Position numbers and translations under genes: made by a program. From contig CM043950.1 in NCBI GenBank assembly GCA_014529385.2, positions 76,580,435-76,644,434 of the forward strand: DNA of 64,000 bases, given 5' to 3'. This DNA is from Adiantum capillus-veneris (lineage: Eukaryota; Streptophyta; Polypodiopsida; Polypodiales; Pteridaceae). This document shows positions 22,045 to 34,155 of the stretch, one piece after another. How positions within the stretch are numbered: the first letter of the stretch is position 1; the number at the start of each line of letters is the position of its first letter. Under the pieces are notes generated by a model, which searched no databases, was not told the DNA's origin, and saw nothing but the letters and a program-made list of their open reading frames with translations.

Positions 22045-25000
22045 ACACATATCCTCTGTTTCATTTTGTAGCTCCTCTGCATGCACCCCATATAGAGTAG
22101 TAGCATCTTGATGCTCATCTAGCACCACCGCAGCGGCTTCTGATTGAGCATCTTCTCTGATCTCCTCCATTGATGTCGTTGTGATTGGCACATGGTAGCC
22201 TTCATACGTCCTTGCACTATGAGGGGCTACCTCTATGACGTACCACCAGTTTGATGTAGACTTTGTAGGATGAAATATTACCTGCCAGAGCCACATAACT
22301 TACATGAGAGCTTTCAAGCATATAACTTGTAAAAGGGGGATGTTAACTATTAATATACTTACTTGTTCACAATGCTCGGGTAGTACGAAAGTGTCTCTTA
22401 GGTCAGTCCATTTCTTAGTAGAATCCACCTCAAGAAAACCAGACTCTCCTCTACGCACAGTAGCGTTGCGACCCTCCATTATTATCTTGAACCATTGCAC
22501 GTCGAACAAGTCGACAAAAAATCCTCTGTAATCGATCCTCAAAATCTCTTGCAGCGTGCCGAAGTAAGTGAGTTCCGCCACCACAGGATCTGCATCAGAG
22601 GAACGTCGTCGACTAGACTGTTCAAATTTTGCCATGATTCCACAATCTTGAGTAAAACGCTTTTTGTCGATTCGTTCCACCCTAAAATGTCGACCTTTAC
22701 ACCATGCTGCTGTGTATGACTTATACTACAACGAACAAAGATTATGAGTGGCCGTTCAAACGTTTATAAATAAAGTCACTTGCTAGTCGTACATTGCAAA
22801 CTTACCTTGGTCGCGCAACCCCGAGAGTACTCCCACTCTTCTTCAGTCACTTTGTCACCGCATTGTTGTGCGCTTTTCAATTGGTTGTGCAACCATCTTA
22901 AGCTCATGAAGGTTGGTAGGCTCTCCAGAACCGCTGGATAGTGCATCGGTAGTCGTCTTCCCCGTCTCCACTCGATTCGTGCCCTTTGTCGCTCTTGCTT
23001 TGCATCCTCATATTGTGAAATCCACTTTTGCATCACTGGATTGTGAAGCATGCAAAATCGGTTGATTTTAGCCTCTAGATCTTCCGTCATCTTCTTCTCA
23101 ACACCGAGATTGCACATGACAATCCCAGATATGCGCTCATCATCTATGGTTCGCCATAGCGTGTCCCGGGATTTATCAAATCCGTCTAGCCACTCTCTAA
23201 TGTACACTAGGGACTCTGATACCAACCAACCTTCTGCCATGCTACCCTCCGGACGTGCCTTTTGACGCACATATCCCTTAAGCGTTTTCATGAAACGCTC
23301 TAAGAAGAACATCCATCTGGAATGAACTGTGCCAACTATTTTCACCTCATCAACTATGTGAACAAGAAGATGCACCTGAATGGTTAGCATGGTAGTAGGA
23401 AAATGTTTCTCAAACATGCACACAAGGCAGTTTAGTTTGGCGAATGGTATGGAGTCTACGTTGATCTCCTTTTGTGAGATCCATTGCACCAGCTTTGCAA
23501 GTTTGTAGATTGTGTTACGGATGTCGAGAGACAAACATCCTCAATGGCAACCGGTAAAATAAACTGTAAAGTATGTGCAGCAATGATATAAAGTCCACAT
23601 TTTATGCAATGATATTAAAGTCCACTATGAACGTACCTGACACATTTTATGCCAATTGTGTGACTTCAAACCGGTAAGCTTTCCTTCTTTAGTAAAACAC
23701 GTTCGGAGCGAGTGCATTACGCCAGTGGGGGTCCGCAAAGATCGAATGGCCTCTTTTACTTTGCGTTCTTGGGCTCCTGTGAAAATCCATGGTGCTTTAG
23801 GAGTTTTATCGATCCATCAGACGCTCTTTGCGGCCAATATTGCTCCATACGATCCACATTTCTAAGGTCAACTCTGCTCCCAAGTATCTTTCTTGCCGGT
23901 CAAATGGTCCCATAGTAGATTACCCACATTCTTGAATATGTGCATTGGATCGAGCAAGTGATTGATCATGAGTCGGGGCCAGTATGGTAACTCGTACCAT
24001 AGAGATAGTCTCTTCATCCCTGGAGGCAATCCGTCATCGCACATCTCCTTCTGCTCTAACCATGCTTGTGCAGACATCCTTGGTGGCTCTCTTCCCAAAA
24101 AGCCGTCGCGTAACACATGATTCTCTGGAAGATACGCTTGATGACCTTCGTAGATTTGCTTCTTCAGTGAGGGTGCCCTACGTGCATTCAGTCTAGGTCC
24201 ACATGTGACACATGCTCTATATCCGCTTGTTTGAAGCCTTCCATGTATACACATGATAATAGATCAACTATGGGAAAAAACAATATTTACAGTGTCTGAG
24301 TGAGGAGTGTCAATAGATCACCTGAGCATTCTGTTAGCCCGGGATAGTCATGCATGGTCCACATTAGAATGCCTCTGATCAAAGCATTCCGTCGTCCTGT
24401 GTGTCGGCTCATATCCACCACCTCTATGCCAATCCACAATTGTTGTAGCTCTTCCAATAGTGGACGAATATACACATCCATATTCCCGACTTTATATCGC
24501 CCTGGCACAATCAAGCTTAGCCATAGGTGCCCCTTCTTCGTAGTCAACCACGGGGGAATGTTGTAGTTGACGATGACAATGGGCCATACACTGTAAGATG
24601 TTGATCTTTGACCAAATGGATTTACGCCATCCATAGCCAGGCCTAAGCGCAAATTTCGAGCTTCCCTGGCAAAATTCGACCATGTTCCATCTACATGTTT
24701 CCAGGCTGCGCAATCTGAAGGAATTCGTAGCACACCATCCGAAGATTTATTCTCCTCATGCCATGATGCTAGGGCAGCAATGGACTTACATTCGAAGAAA
24801 TGCTTGATGCGAGGAAGCAGAGGAAAATGTCGCAAAACCTTTTGTGGAATTTTTGTCCCGTGGAGATCTACTCGATATCTTTCGGAATCACATTTCGGAC
24901 ACTTCTCCATGTCTGTGTTTTCCCCTCTGAAAAGAATGCAGTCATTAGGACAAGCGTGGATAGAATTGTAATCCATCCCCAAGTTTCGCAAAATCTTTCT

Positions 25001-25690
25001 TGCTTCATCTCGGGAATCTGGCATCACATTGTCAGCTGGTAGTATGTGCTCTTTCAGCAATCTACACAACATAAAAATATGATACAGTCGTGTAAAAATC
25101 TATCAGATCATTGTACATTTAGAGTTCTATTAAAGTAAACTAATTGTAATAGATCACCTGAAAAGCGCTGTGACACTAGTGTCACTCCATCCAAACTTTG
25201 CTTGCATGTTGAGAAGAACCAGGAGTGCTTTCAATCTAGACATACGTGCTCCATTATACATTGGCATATCGGCTTCACTTTTCATATCATCATAGATAAG
25301 CCTTTCTGAATCCATGATCGTCTCGATCATTTCATCAATCTTGGGCTCAAACATTGCCTCGTTGGGAATGTGCTCTGCATGATCATCCCCCGAGCTGTCA
25401 GAGGCTACATCTTGTGGCCTCACATATGCTGCTTGACCAAAGCGCCTGCGAACACGTCTATTGGGTTGCAAGATTGCTGCTTGTTGGCCAGCGTCAGAGT
25501 CCGACGAGTTATAATTGGCAACAACTCGATCTATAAAAGATGGATCGAACTCGCCAAATTCGCGAACGTGCTGCAAAGAAACAAATCTTGTCCGTCGCAC
25601 AGCATGCTTGCATTGATTACAAGGACATAAGACCCTCGTTGAGAGATAGGTGTTTCGGTTGGACGGTCCCACATCCTCGTCGCTACTCAT
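21973..25690 (-). CDS. TNP2-type CACTA transposase gene, multi-exon
   Basis: Start at 25690 (MSSDEDVGPSNRNTY). Domains in order: a Cys-rich transposase-associated start (LCPCNQCKH); a TNP2 core with CPNDCILFRGE, MDGVNPFGQRSTSYSVWPIV, YNIPPWL and LWIGIEVVDMS; GYRACVTCGPRL; HLLDPMHIFKN-type HLLD/MHI motif near 23950 (LLDPMHIFKNV); DUF4218 at 23534-22776 (PFAKLNCLVCMFEKHFPTTM, RWMFFLERFMKTLKGYVRQK); and DUF4216 at 22680-22300 (AELTYFGTLQEILRIDYRGF) with its last part at 22283-21973. Introns with good signals lie at 25156-25074 (CAG/GTGATC to TGTGTAG) and about 24305-24240, and others separate the later exons. The protein would cut and join transposon ends. I did not find a certain lesion, but the 3' exons and the 125-bp duplication leave intactness open. 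Confidence 0.8.
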
Positions 25691-25752
25691 AATGAGGATA
25701 AAAAACTTATTACCTGGACAACAAATTTAATATTCTATTGGCATTCTTCGTC

Positions 25753-25852
<100 letters not shown>

Positions 25853-26226
25853 CTCTTTACCTCACATTCTCTAGTCATGTCCAATCTCCGCACACCTCGG
25901 TCTAGAGGTGCACGGAGATCAGAACCACCAGGTTATAATCTCGTGTTTATTGGTCAATACCTATATTTGTGGGTACAAGAAATCTACACACCCACGTCTA
26001 CATGATATTGCATGTAGTGGACAAAACCCCTTTGCCTCTTCTCTAGCTGTAGCACTTCACTTCATCTTAACATCTTTTCACAGTAGATCTTTTCACTGTT
26101 CGTCTAACTCTAAACCCTAAACCGTAAGAAATTCTTGCGTGGACTCGATCTAACGTAAATAAGCGTAAATCTAACTAAAAATAAAGCTAAATCTAATTTA
26201 ACGTAAGTCTAATGACTAGAGGTTGT

Positions 26227-26420
26227 CTAGATGGTCACTGTGTCGGGGATGTAGTGACTCTTGCCACCCTGAAGATCCACCTTCTTCCGTATCTTCTGAA
26301 GACATTTCACCAGTACTTTTGGATCGACGGAGCCCACCATGAGTGAAGGCAGCAATACCCTATATTCCATTCAGGGCTTTCTTCACCCGCTTCATGCAGG
26401 CATCGCAGTCTATGGAGACC
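26227..26420 (-). pseudogene. Captured HMA (heavy-metal-associated) domain exon
   Basis: On the minus strand a TTTAG acceptor precedes VSIDCDACMKRVKKALNGI, the metal-binding half of an HMA domain with the CXXC motif. After a shift of frame at about 26360 it continues GSVDPKVLVKCIQKIRKKVD, the second half of the fold, and stops at 26227. The order and spacing match plant HIPP-type metallochaperones, with part of the middle beta-hairpin missing. It lies outside the transposon genes and recurs in CACTA-B (57357-57540). It was therefore probably picked up from a host gene by an ancestor of both copies. Confidence 0.7.
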
Positions 26421-26761
26421 TAAATCTAATCTAATATAACGTAAATCTAAATCTAGCTTAAATAAACGTAAATCTAGCTAAAAATAAACCTAAATCTAAT
26501 TTAATGTAAGTCTACATATAACCTAATCTTTAACGTCTTTTAAGATAGTTTCCTACGACGTTATAACTCTCTTCTTCTTGTGTGTGTACGCGTGTGCCAA
26601 TAAAAAGAGATAAATGGTATAACCTTTCTATCACCCATGCCAAGTATGATAGATTGATTATGCCATTTCCCTCTTAAATTATAGGTCTTGAGTTCAACTC
26701 CTCGTTGGCTAGATCTTTAGGTCTTTTAATTTTAATTAGTTTCCTACGACGTTAAATTAGT

Positions 26762-27141
26762 TTCTCTCTCTTTCTCTCTCAATGTGTGTGCGTTTTTTTG
26801 GATCGTATGCATGTTTTCTCTCTCTTTTCCTCTCTCAATGTGTGCGTTTTTTGTTTATGCATGTTCTCTCTCTCTTTTCCTCTCTCAATGCGTGCATTTT
26901 TTGTTTATGCATGCTCTCTCTCTCTTTTTCTCGCTCAATGTGTGTGTGCATTCTTTGTTTATGTATGTGTGTGTGCGTTTTTGTTTTTGTTTGTACTCTC
27001 TCTCTCTCTCTCTCTCTCTCAAAAACACTATGTGTGTGTGTGTATGTGTGTGTGTGAGAGAGAGAGAGAGGGAGAGAGAAAGAGGGGAAGGGAACATGAG
27101 AATGAGGAGAGGGAAGGAGCATACCTGGCTCTCCTTCCTCT

Positions 27142-27172
<31 letters not shown>

Positions 27173-27178
27173 GAGAAG

Positions 27179-27213
<35 letters not shown>

Positions 27214-27225
27214 GGGAGAGCGTTA
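26762..27225. repeat. Mixed (CT)n, (GT)n and (GA)n microsatellite block
   Basis: Short TCTCTCTC and TGTGTGTG tracts around repeated GTGCGTTTTTTGTTTATGCA phrases, then GA and GT runs up to 27211. Long open frames here are products of repeat composition. The block is shared with CACTA-B. Confidence 0.9.
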
Positions 27226-27306
27226 CATGCTCCTTGCTTGAGGGCGCCGAAAAACTCAGATCTGAGATCTGAGTTTTTGGGCGCGCTCGGTTATTTTTTT
27301 ACCCCA

Positions 27307-27443
27307 GCCGGCGTCGCTATGAGCGTCGCTATAAGCGTCGCTATGAGCGTCGCAAATTTACAAAGAAATTTGCGACGCTTATAGCGACGCTCATAGCGAC
27401 ACCGGGAAATTTTTTGTTGAGCGTCGCTGTGTGAGCGTCGCTA
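27307..27443. repeat. CACTA-A subterminal repeats, second end
   Basis: Copies of GCGTCGCTAT in both orientations, including a hairpin formed by AAATTTGCGACGC and its complement around 27354-27380. The end is closed by the terminal repeat at 27454-27465. Confidence 0.85.
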
Positions 27444-27465
27444 ATATGAAGAGCCTCTTGTAGTG

Positions 27466-27795
27466 GTCAAAAAAACTTTAATTAAGGGCAAACTCATAAG
27501 AAGGTGAACTCATTATCTAGACATCTTGAGATTTGAGCCAAATATTATCAAAAACTGCGGCTTCTTTATACACAACTCATAAGTAGGTGAACTCTATAAC
27601 CATCGCCTTCTTATGCCCACTTATAGGAGGAAAAATATCTTGTAATCTTAATTTTTTTTACAAAGAAAACTTTTGTGTGCAATAAAGAAAGAAGAAAGCT
27701 ATAATAAAAAAAAGCATAATGATGAAAAATTATGCCACTTGCATAAAAATTTGTGTATTTACACTAAGAGTTAAATGGTATACATCTATACATAT
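27466..27795. other. Host-side DNA upstream of the MULE-like gene
   Basis: A 330-bp AT-rich island between CACTA-A and gypsy-L. It holds a direct repeat ACTCATAAGnAGGTGAACTC at about 27494 and 27577. With the transposons removed it is continuous with 46220-46343, immediately before the ATG at 46344, so it is probably promoter or 5' UTR of that gene. Confidence 0.5.
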
Positions 27796-30053
27796 TGTTA
27801 GAAGCTGGATACACCCCACAGCAACTAACTACTCGGAAGATTATTATTTTTGTAATTATTCATTCATTGAGGAAAACCTGATTTTTCACCTTGAAAATAT
27901 TGGGACTTACAGAAGTTTCCAGATTGTATCCTAGTTTTGATAGTTAGATTGAGTAGATGGTTGATTTTAGAACTTTAGGGTTTGAGAAATTGTAAGGTAT
28001 ATATACCACTTTTTGACCTTAACACTAGGTTGGTAACCTAACAGGACATAAAAGTGTCCTTTCAGGGTTTTGAAAAAAACCTCCAAAACCATAGTAGATC
28101 CACTCATTTTGTAAAATCCTTTTATGAGGTTATAGTTCAAGGCCTACTACACATGGAAAAAATAAGAAACTTGTAAAATTTCTCATCTTTTGGTCACACC
28201 AAGCCTCCAAAGTTGATGGACCAGTACATTTTCATCAAAACAGTCATTTCTTACGTTTTGCTGCATAAAAATAAGATTAGCGATTTTTGTAGGACTTGAG
28301 ATAAATTCCCTAGTTAACTTCAATGGGTTGGTGATCAGAACATATGATTGATTCTCACTCACTATTTTTTGTTTTGCCAAAATAAATAGGTACAAAAAAG
28401 TTGAATTTTTACCACTCTGCAAACCTATCATCAAAGTTTCTATAGCCACGATCAATAAAAATAATATATGCATGTTTCCTTAGTTCCCTATTGTCCTTTA
28501 GGTTCATAAGGAGCCATAGAGCATGTCAAAAGAATAATACATCTCTTACCAAGGGGAATCTTGGGGACAAAGATGAAGTGCTAAATACAACAAACATGAA
28601 AAAACTGGGTTCAACATTATGAGTTGTAGAATCCCATAGAAACTATTCAATATCTAGCCAAATTTGATCCTTATGACTAGATATGGTTACTACCTACAAA
28701 ATGCATGTAGTCGTGACAAGAAACTAACAATATCGAAAAAGCTATACTTGATATACTAGAATGTTTCGTTTTCTTCTATAATTGAAAAAACCAACCATCG
28801 TTGTCTACTATGCAAAATAGGGTATTAGGTGCCCCAAAACTCAAGGAATATTAGCTTTATGTTACAATATGCGACATAGAAAATCAAAACTGCATTTGGA
28901 TATCATGAAAGCCACCAAAAAAATCATAGAAGAGCTAAAATTGGCTAAAAAACAGGATTTGACAATTTTTGTAATTTGGTCATAACTTACAACTTTAACA
29001 TTTATTTCTCCCTAGAAGCATCAGGACATGTTGAGGACTACTAAAGATAGTTCTCTAGCATTATAGACCTCACAAACATGAATTCTAGAGTGGTATAGTT
29101 GCAAAAAGTTGAAAAAAGCCAAAAACAGGACCCGTTTTTTCACACAGTTTAGGTTGTGAAATGTTGTGCAAGGACAAGGTTAGAGATGGAATTGATATTC
29201 CAAAAAATTTCAAGTTTTTTTACAATGATGAGACAACTTTCTAGACAGATAGCACCTCAAAATCCATTTTGAAACTCTTGACATAATTCAAGGAAAATGG
29301 TCACTTAACAGGACATAAAAGTGTCCCATTACCAACCTAGTGTTAATGAAAAACCTTTTGTCATTTTTATAACCAGTTTGGAAGTCTGTGAGTGAGCGTA
29401 CTATGTACGAGAGAGAGTGTGAGATTAATCTTGACTCTACGTGTGCTCCGGTGGTCGTAATCGAGTGCGGAGAAGTGCAACGTGTTACCCCCGACGAGAG
29501 CTACGCGCCGATACCTACATTGCGCGCGTATGGTCCGGTTTTGCGAGCTCCTTCTACGAGCTTCATCGGGTGTTTGGGTGAGCATATGTTGTCCGATTTT
29601 GCATTGCAGCATTTCCATGCATTCACATCGAGTAGAACTACACATTAGGCACTTTAGATTTCAGAAACGAAGACCTGCAAATTTCGGCCAAACATTCTAC
29701 GTGATTTTGCACCGGGTGTTTTGGGTTGGGTTTTTTGGTTCATAGAACTTAGGGAGAGCGACCTATTGGTATTAGTAGGGTCTCCTTCAAGTTCTATGGT
29801 GTTTCGAGATTGTTTGATGGGTGTTCGGCTCTAGAAAGCATTGTAGGAAGTTTCCTCTTATGCACTCTTGAAGGCTGTGACTTAGAAAATTGGTAGAGAC
29901 CTTTGTAGGAATCAGTTAGGAGTCGGTTGAGTGAAGATTGACACCTTATGCTTGCTTCCACGCACCTGCAGGTCGAGCTTCGTCCTTAGATGACATTATA
30001 TGTTGGGTGAGTTCTCGCTGTGCTGACGTCCGTCGCGGCGTATCCGTCCAACA
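27796..30053 (+). repeat. Gypsy-L 5' LTR (interrupted)
   Basis: Matches 45288-46219. It is split by the TTAA-flanked element at 28023-29342 (with one TTAA duplicate). Without it the LTR is 934 bp, against 932 bp in the 3' LTR. A TATA-like GGTATATATACC lies just before the insertion. The 3' LTR gives the empty site (GACCTTAATGAAA). Confidence 0.93.
28023..29342 (+). mobile_element. Non-autonomous DNA transposon flanked by TTAA (copy 2)
   Basis: A 1320-bp element with perfect terminal inverted repeats CACTAGGTTGGTAA, flanked by TTAA at 28019-28022 and 29343-29346. Inside each end is GGACATAAAAGTGTCC or its complement. The 3' LTR of the host retrotransposon shows the uninterrupted site with a single TTAA, confirming a real insertion. 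It is the same family as 7872-9573, in opposite orientation and without the GC-rich block. No transposase ORF. Confidence 0.9.
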
Positions 30054-30054
30054 T

Positions 30055-30072
30055 TGGCGCCGCTGCCGGGGA
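30055..30072 (+). other. Primer binding site, tRNA-Asp type
   Basis: TGGCGCCGCTGCCGGGGA lies one base after the 5' LTR. It matches the complement of the plant tRNA-Asp 3' end at 17 of 18 positions (GCTG for GTTG). This site primes minus-strand DNA synthesis. Confidence 0.85.
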
Positions 30073-30565
30073 TTGAAAACCTTAGGTAGGAGACCGAGAC
30101 TCATCCTTGAGGATTGGGATTTTTGGCTTGCCAGGAGTCTCATTTTACATTTAGGTAGGATCAGAGGGTGGAGGACTCTCTAGGTCTTAGAGGGAGTCTA
30201 GGAAGTGTGTGTCTGGCCTAGATCCTTTGACTTAGGTAGATTAGGTAGATCAAGATAGTTCTAGGTAGAAGCGGAGTGAGGAGAGCTTGAGAGTCCGGAG
30301 AGGCCAAATAGTAACAAAAAAAAAAACACCATTATCACCATTTCACATGATAAGCAGGAGTGGAGTAAGTAGGACATCATGATTCAGGATCTAGAGCATT
30401 TCATGCATGTACACTTGCTTTGTAAAGTCATGACAAGTTTGTAAAAGACGCAAAAGTGTGTTTGAAAGCTTAATTGAAGTCCAAAAGTTACTGTGAGTGT
30501 TTCTAATAAATCTACAGAGCATCAGGAGCATTTCTGTCAGAAAAAAAATTTAATTTTAAGCGAGG

Positions 30566-31157
30566 AGACATCCTACGCGTAGGATGTCTACAGGTTAATC
30601 TGGGAGGAATTTTGGGATTTTGAGTTGACCAGTGTGTTCAGAAGGTAGGGTTTACCCTAATTTTAATTGGAAAGTGGAAATTTGGCCATATCTTGATAGG
30701 ATAAGGCCAGATAGACTGAAATTGCCAGACATCCTACCCAATTTGTGCCAAAACATTATTTTGAGACCAAAACCATAAGATGGCTGCATGAGCATGTCTT
30801 GCATGATATATTGAGTGACTGAAAGGGGTTTCACCTCATTTGGGTGAGAAAATTGGGTTCAAAGCGTACTTTAGCACTTTTGACTGAAAAAGGCAAGAAC
30901 AACTGAAATTTGGGACTTTTGAAATCCAAACCAAAATCTAAGCATACCACTGGGTTACTGACATCAAGGGGAAACTGTGGGACAAGTCTGGGGTCAAACA
31001 GGCCAAAAAGACATCCTACGCGTAGGATGTCTTTTGAGTGATTTTGGACTCCAAACCAAATTGTGACTGTACCAAAGTGATCAACAACTCAAGGGGAGCC
31101 TGGGCTTTGAGTTTGAAGCCATTCTGATGAAAAAGACATCCTACACGTAGGATGTCT
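30566..31157. repeat. 24-bp palindromes in the gypsy-L leader (three copies)
   Basis: Copies at 30566-30589, 31009-31032 and 31134-31157. The first two are perfect palindromes with half-site AGACATCCTACG; the second extends to 30 bp (31006-31035). The third has one central change. First and third are 568 bp apart, twice the 284-bp period seen at 40926-41805. The phrase TTCTGATGAAAA precedes the third copy and also copies downstream. Confidence 0.9.
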
Positions 31158-31749
31158 ATTGGGGCATACTACAAAGAAAATTTTACTGGGCATAGACAGT
31201 GAGATTCCATTTGGCTTAAGGGTTCCAGAACTTCTTTGAGAAGTGAATTTGGACCTTGTTTGCCCAATTAACAAAGCAAAGACTGAATTCAGACTTTTTC
31301 GCGTAAATTGACCAACATCCGAGGGAAGTACAGTTTCAGATTAGCAGACCTAATCTAGAACATCAGCAGTGTATAAAATACAGTAGTGGTTGAGATTAAC
31401 TCTCCAGTTATACCAATCATTACTAAAATAGCCTCTAGCAGATAAATGCTTTGACTCGATTGCCAAAATTAAAACACTTGTATACAGGTATATTCAGCAA
31501 CAAAGCAAGAAGTTGTGCAAGAACTGACTCTTTGCTAGGTGAGTGGTTGGATTTGTGATAAATTGCATTGATAACTTTGATGAATTTAAGATCAGGAAGA
31601 TACATTGTTAGAGACCAGAAAGTAGTAGGTGACCAAGGTAGCTCAGTGTCCACCGAAGAGAGTGTAACTCAGGCAAGGCTAGATCCGCTAGCACCGATTA
31701 TTGAGGAAGGTAGTGATACTGACACTTGGTCAAAGACAAATATTTCTTC

Positions 31750-32523
31750 ATGATGGGGAGTCAACAGCCAGGAGGTTTCACCTATGATGGACCTATGCGA
31801 GGAGGAAGCACCTCCCAAAATCCTTTGAATGATTCCAAGCTCACTGTGATCTTCTTAGAGGGAACAAACTCGAGGAGAGCCTTAGTCTATTCTGACTATC
31901 GAGGATGCAAGTGCATTTGTGTCGAAGAGAGACCAACTCAGAGATTGGAGATAATCGGAGTATATGATGATGGAGATAGATTCCGAGACGAAAAGGGGAA
32001 CCACTATCTAATAGTTAGTAACCCTGAAGATTACAACAAATATGGAGGTAACGTGGCGAAAGGGAAAATGGTTTCAGAAGCTCAAGAACCACCACCAAAC
32101 ATTGATCGACCCGGAGCTATTTTTATGTATGATAAGAAAACAACCAGGGTTCCAACTTATAACGAGAACTTGTGAATCTACAAGAATGAGAGTGAGGGTA
32201 TAGTCTCTTACTTTCACAGCAAAGAACCATACGTAAACGAATTAAGCAAAGACAAGGTTCTTTACTTATTCTCTTATGAAACTGCTACGGGGAAGGGTAT
32301 AGTTTTTGTTGATAGATACGGGCGAGAATACCAACGTATTCTCCCAGACGAGGTAGAAAGGGTAACAGGTCCAAAAGCATCAACATATGTCCCTGAGGAA
32401 GTGCCAAGAGCACCCTACACTCCAAGCAAGTCAACTAATCCTTTTTCAGATGAGTATGACGCTGTCAGGAGTTTTTTGGAGCAAGGGATTGCGCATATGT
32501 ACATACCCATGCATGGTGCATAA
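31750..32523 (+). pseudogene. Gypsy-L ORF1, gag N-terminal-like
   Basis: ATG at 31750 (MMGSQQPGGFTYDGP). The frame runs through SDYRGCKCICVEERPTQRLE and VYDDGDRFRDEKGNHYLIV to a TGA at 32173-32175. It continues in the same frame through VDRYGREYQRILPDEVERV to TAA at 32521, about 257 codons in all. Two similar blocks (HYLIVSNPED and REYQRILPDE) suggest an internal duplication. It resembles the N-terminal domain of the minus-strand gag at 1088-1480, but no capsid core or zinc knuckle follows, so the rest was probably deleted. The internal TGA is one step from CGA. The role in particle assembly is inferred only from that similarity. Confidence 0.5.
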
Positions 32524-33831
32524 AATAAAGTATTGCCCATTTTCCAGAGCCAGGTGGTTACGTGGGGCCCACATGTGTACAGGTAGGACACCATGTACAT
32601 AGTGCATCGATTTTCATCGTTACTAGTACCATTGTGTTTTTCTACAATAAGAAGGAGTTGGTAGCACGTAAAACTTCTCGAGGAAGCTATCCGCGGGCCG
32701 ACAACATGAGGTCAGCAGGTGCGTCAGATGGCATCTAGTGGCGTCAGGAGGGCGAACGAGGTCAATATTTGCACGCAGATGAGGACGGACACAACGTGGG
32801 TGTTTGCTTGTGAGAATTATGCAGAAAGGTCATCATGAGGACCTTTTTTTGGGGCCACTTCACATGGTGGCGAGGTGCATTATTGGAAAAAAGCTGAGTG
32901 CCAGGTGTGCGAATGATGCAAAAAGGTGACAACTATGCACTGCGAGGTCAGTTTTTGGCCTGTTCGGGGTCCGTTTGAGGTCATCTAAAAGGACAAGGGT
33001 GCCCAACTAAAAATTCTAAGTGTGGGAACTGAAAAAACTGAGAGAAGACCAGAAAAAACGTGGAGAAGAGAGGAGGAACAGCCGCAGGTGTGTTTTTGCC
33101 CATTTTGGAGCCTGTTTTGGCCGTAAACTGCTCATCCGAGGTCGGATTTGAGCACTTTGACATTGTAGACTGGGGTTTTGGGCCGTTCCGGACGCGATGG
33201 CGCTGTCCATTTTTCCAAATTCCTCATTCTTTTTCTGCTGTTTTTCTGTGTAAGTTTCTCCTATGAGCGAAGCTTCTGCTCCAGTTTGTGATTGTATCTG
33301 GTATCTTTTACCCATATTTTGTGAGTTGTTTGCCCCATTGGTATTGGCCCAAGCTCATTTGTATCTAAACATCAGAAATTCTCCTCTTTTGAGCTGAGTT
33401 TTTGGGTGTGTGTGTGTGTGTGTGTGTGTGGAGTGGGCAAGTGGATAGTCTCTCTCTTCTCACTCCAGAGGTGTGTTTTCTGTCTCGGCCAGGTGTGTTG
33501 TGTAAGCCGAGTGGTGCCCCATAGTGTGTGTGTGTATCTTCCCAAGAGTGTGTGTCGGGTCGTTATAGAGGCGCTGTGTGTGTTTTCATCCCACTCACAA
33601 TGCTACCTCACATTCCACCCAACCGCAAGCATTCAACAGCCAAGACCAACCAGCAAACCAGCCACCATCATTGCAGACATGGCTTCGATAGAGTGCAACA
33701 ATGGAACAAGACCAAAACTCAGATGGTTATCAAGCCGCATGAGGGCTAAGGGATTTGCAAGAACCACCACTCTATTCAAGGTTTTGAAATGTATCGGCAG
33801 TGATCAAGCAAACACAATTATATATGTGAGA
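32524..33831. other. Non-coding internal part of gypsy-L with a (GT)n tract
   Basis: No recognisable protein. A (GT)13 microsatellite lies at 33406-33431. A plus-strand open frame from there to 33837 starts in the repeat and has no known motif. Ends at the copia target duplication TGAGA (33827-33831). Confidence 0.5.
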
Positions 33832-34108
33832 TGTTGAAGATGATGAAACAGGAAGCAGAAGGAAGACAGCAACTCAGAGTAGGAAGAAGATGGAGAAGGA
33901 GAAGACACAGAGCTTGTGTACGAGATCTCTGTAGTCTCTCTCTCTGTATTGGAATTATAGTGTATATAAACTCAGAGCTACAAAGCTTATATGAAACCCT
34001 AAGAGATAAGGTGTCCTTTCACACCAAATGTCTAGGGGGAAAAACCCAGTGGGAGAAAAGTGCCCCTGGTGAAGCGCGTATACACACTAACACTACTACA
34101 TGTCTACA
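33832..34108 (-). repeat. Copia 3' LTR
   Basis: 277 bp, TGTTGAAGAT to ATGTCTACA on the plus strand. It differs from the other LTR at two sites only (ACAGGAAG for ACAAGAAG; CACCAAATG for CACCAGATG). Confidence 0.95.
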
Positions 34109-34118
34109 AATCCCCCAT
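34109..34118 (-). other. Copia polypurine tract
   Basis: On the minus strand TGGGGGATTT lies directly against the 3' LTR, the expected primer for plus-strand DNA synthesis. Confidence 0.75.
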
Positions 34119-34155
34119 GTACTGATAGTGTGAATCCGTACAAGGTAGCAGATCA

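Noticed and set aside
26784-27272. Long plus-strand open frames (Cys/Leu/Ser-rich proteins)
   Set aside because: They are translations of CT, GT and GA microsatellites. The same happens at 57914-58479.
28023-29342. CACTA transposon, because the ends read CACTAG
   Set aside because: The duplication is TTAA (or TA), not 3 bp. There are no subterminal GCGTCGCTAT-type repeats, and the ends differ from the true CACTA elements here.
33831-34133. Small Arg-rich protein MLKMMKQEAEG
   Set aside because: It lies entirely in the copia LTR, recurs at 38715 in the other LTR and has no conserved function.
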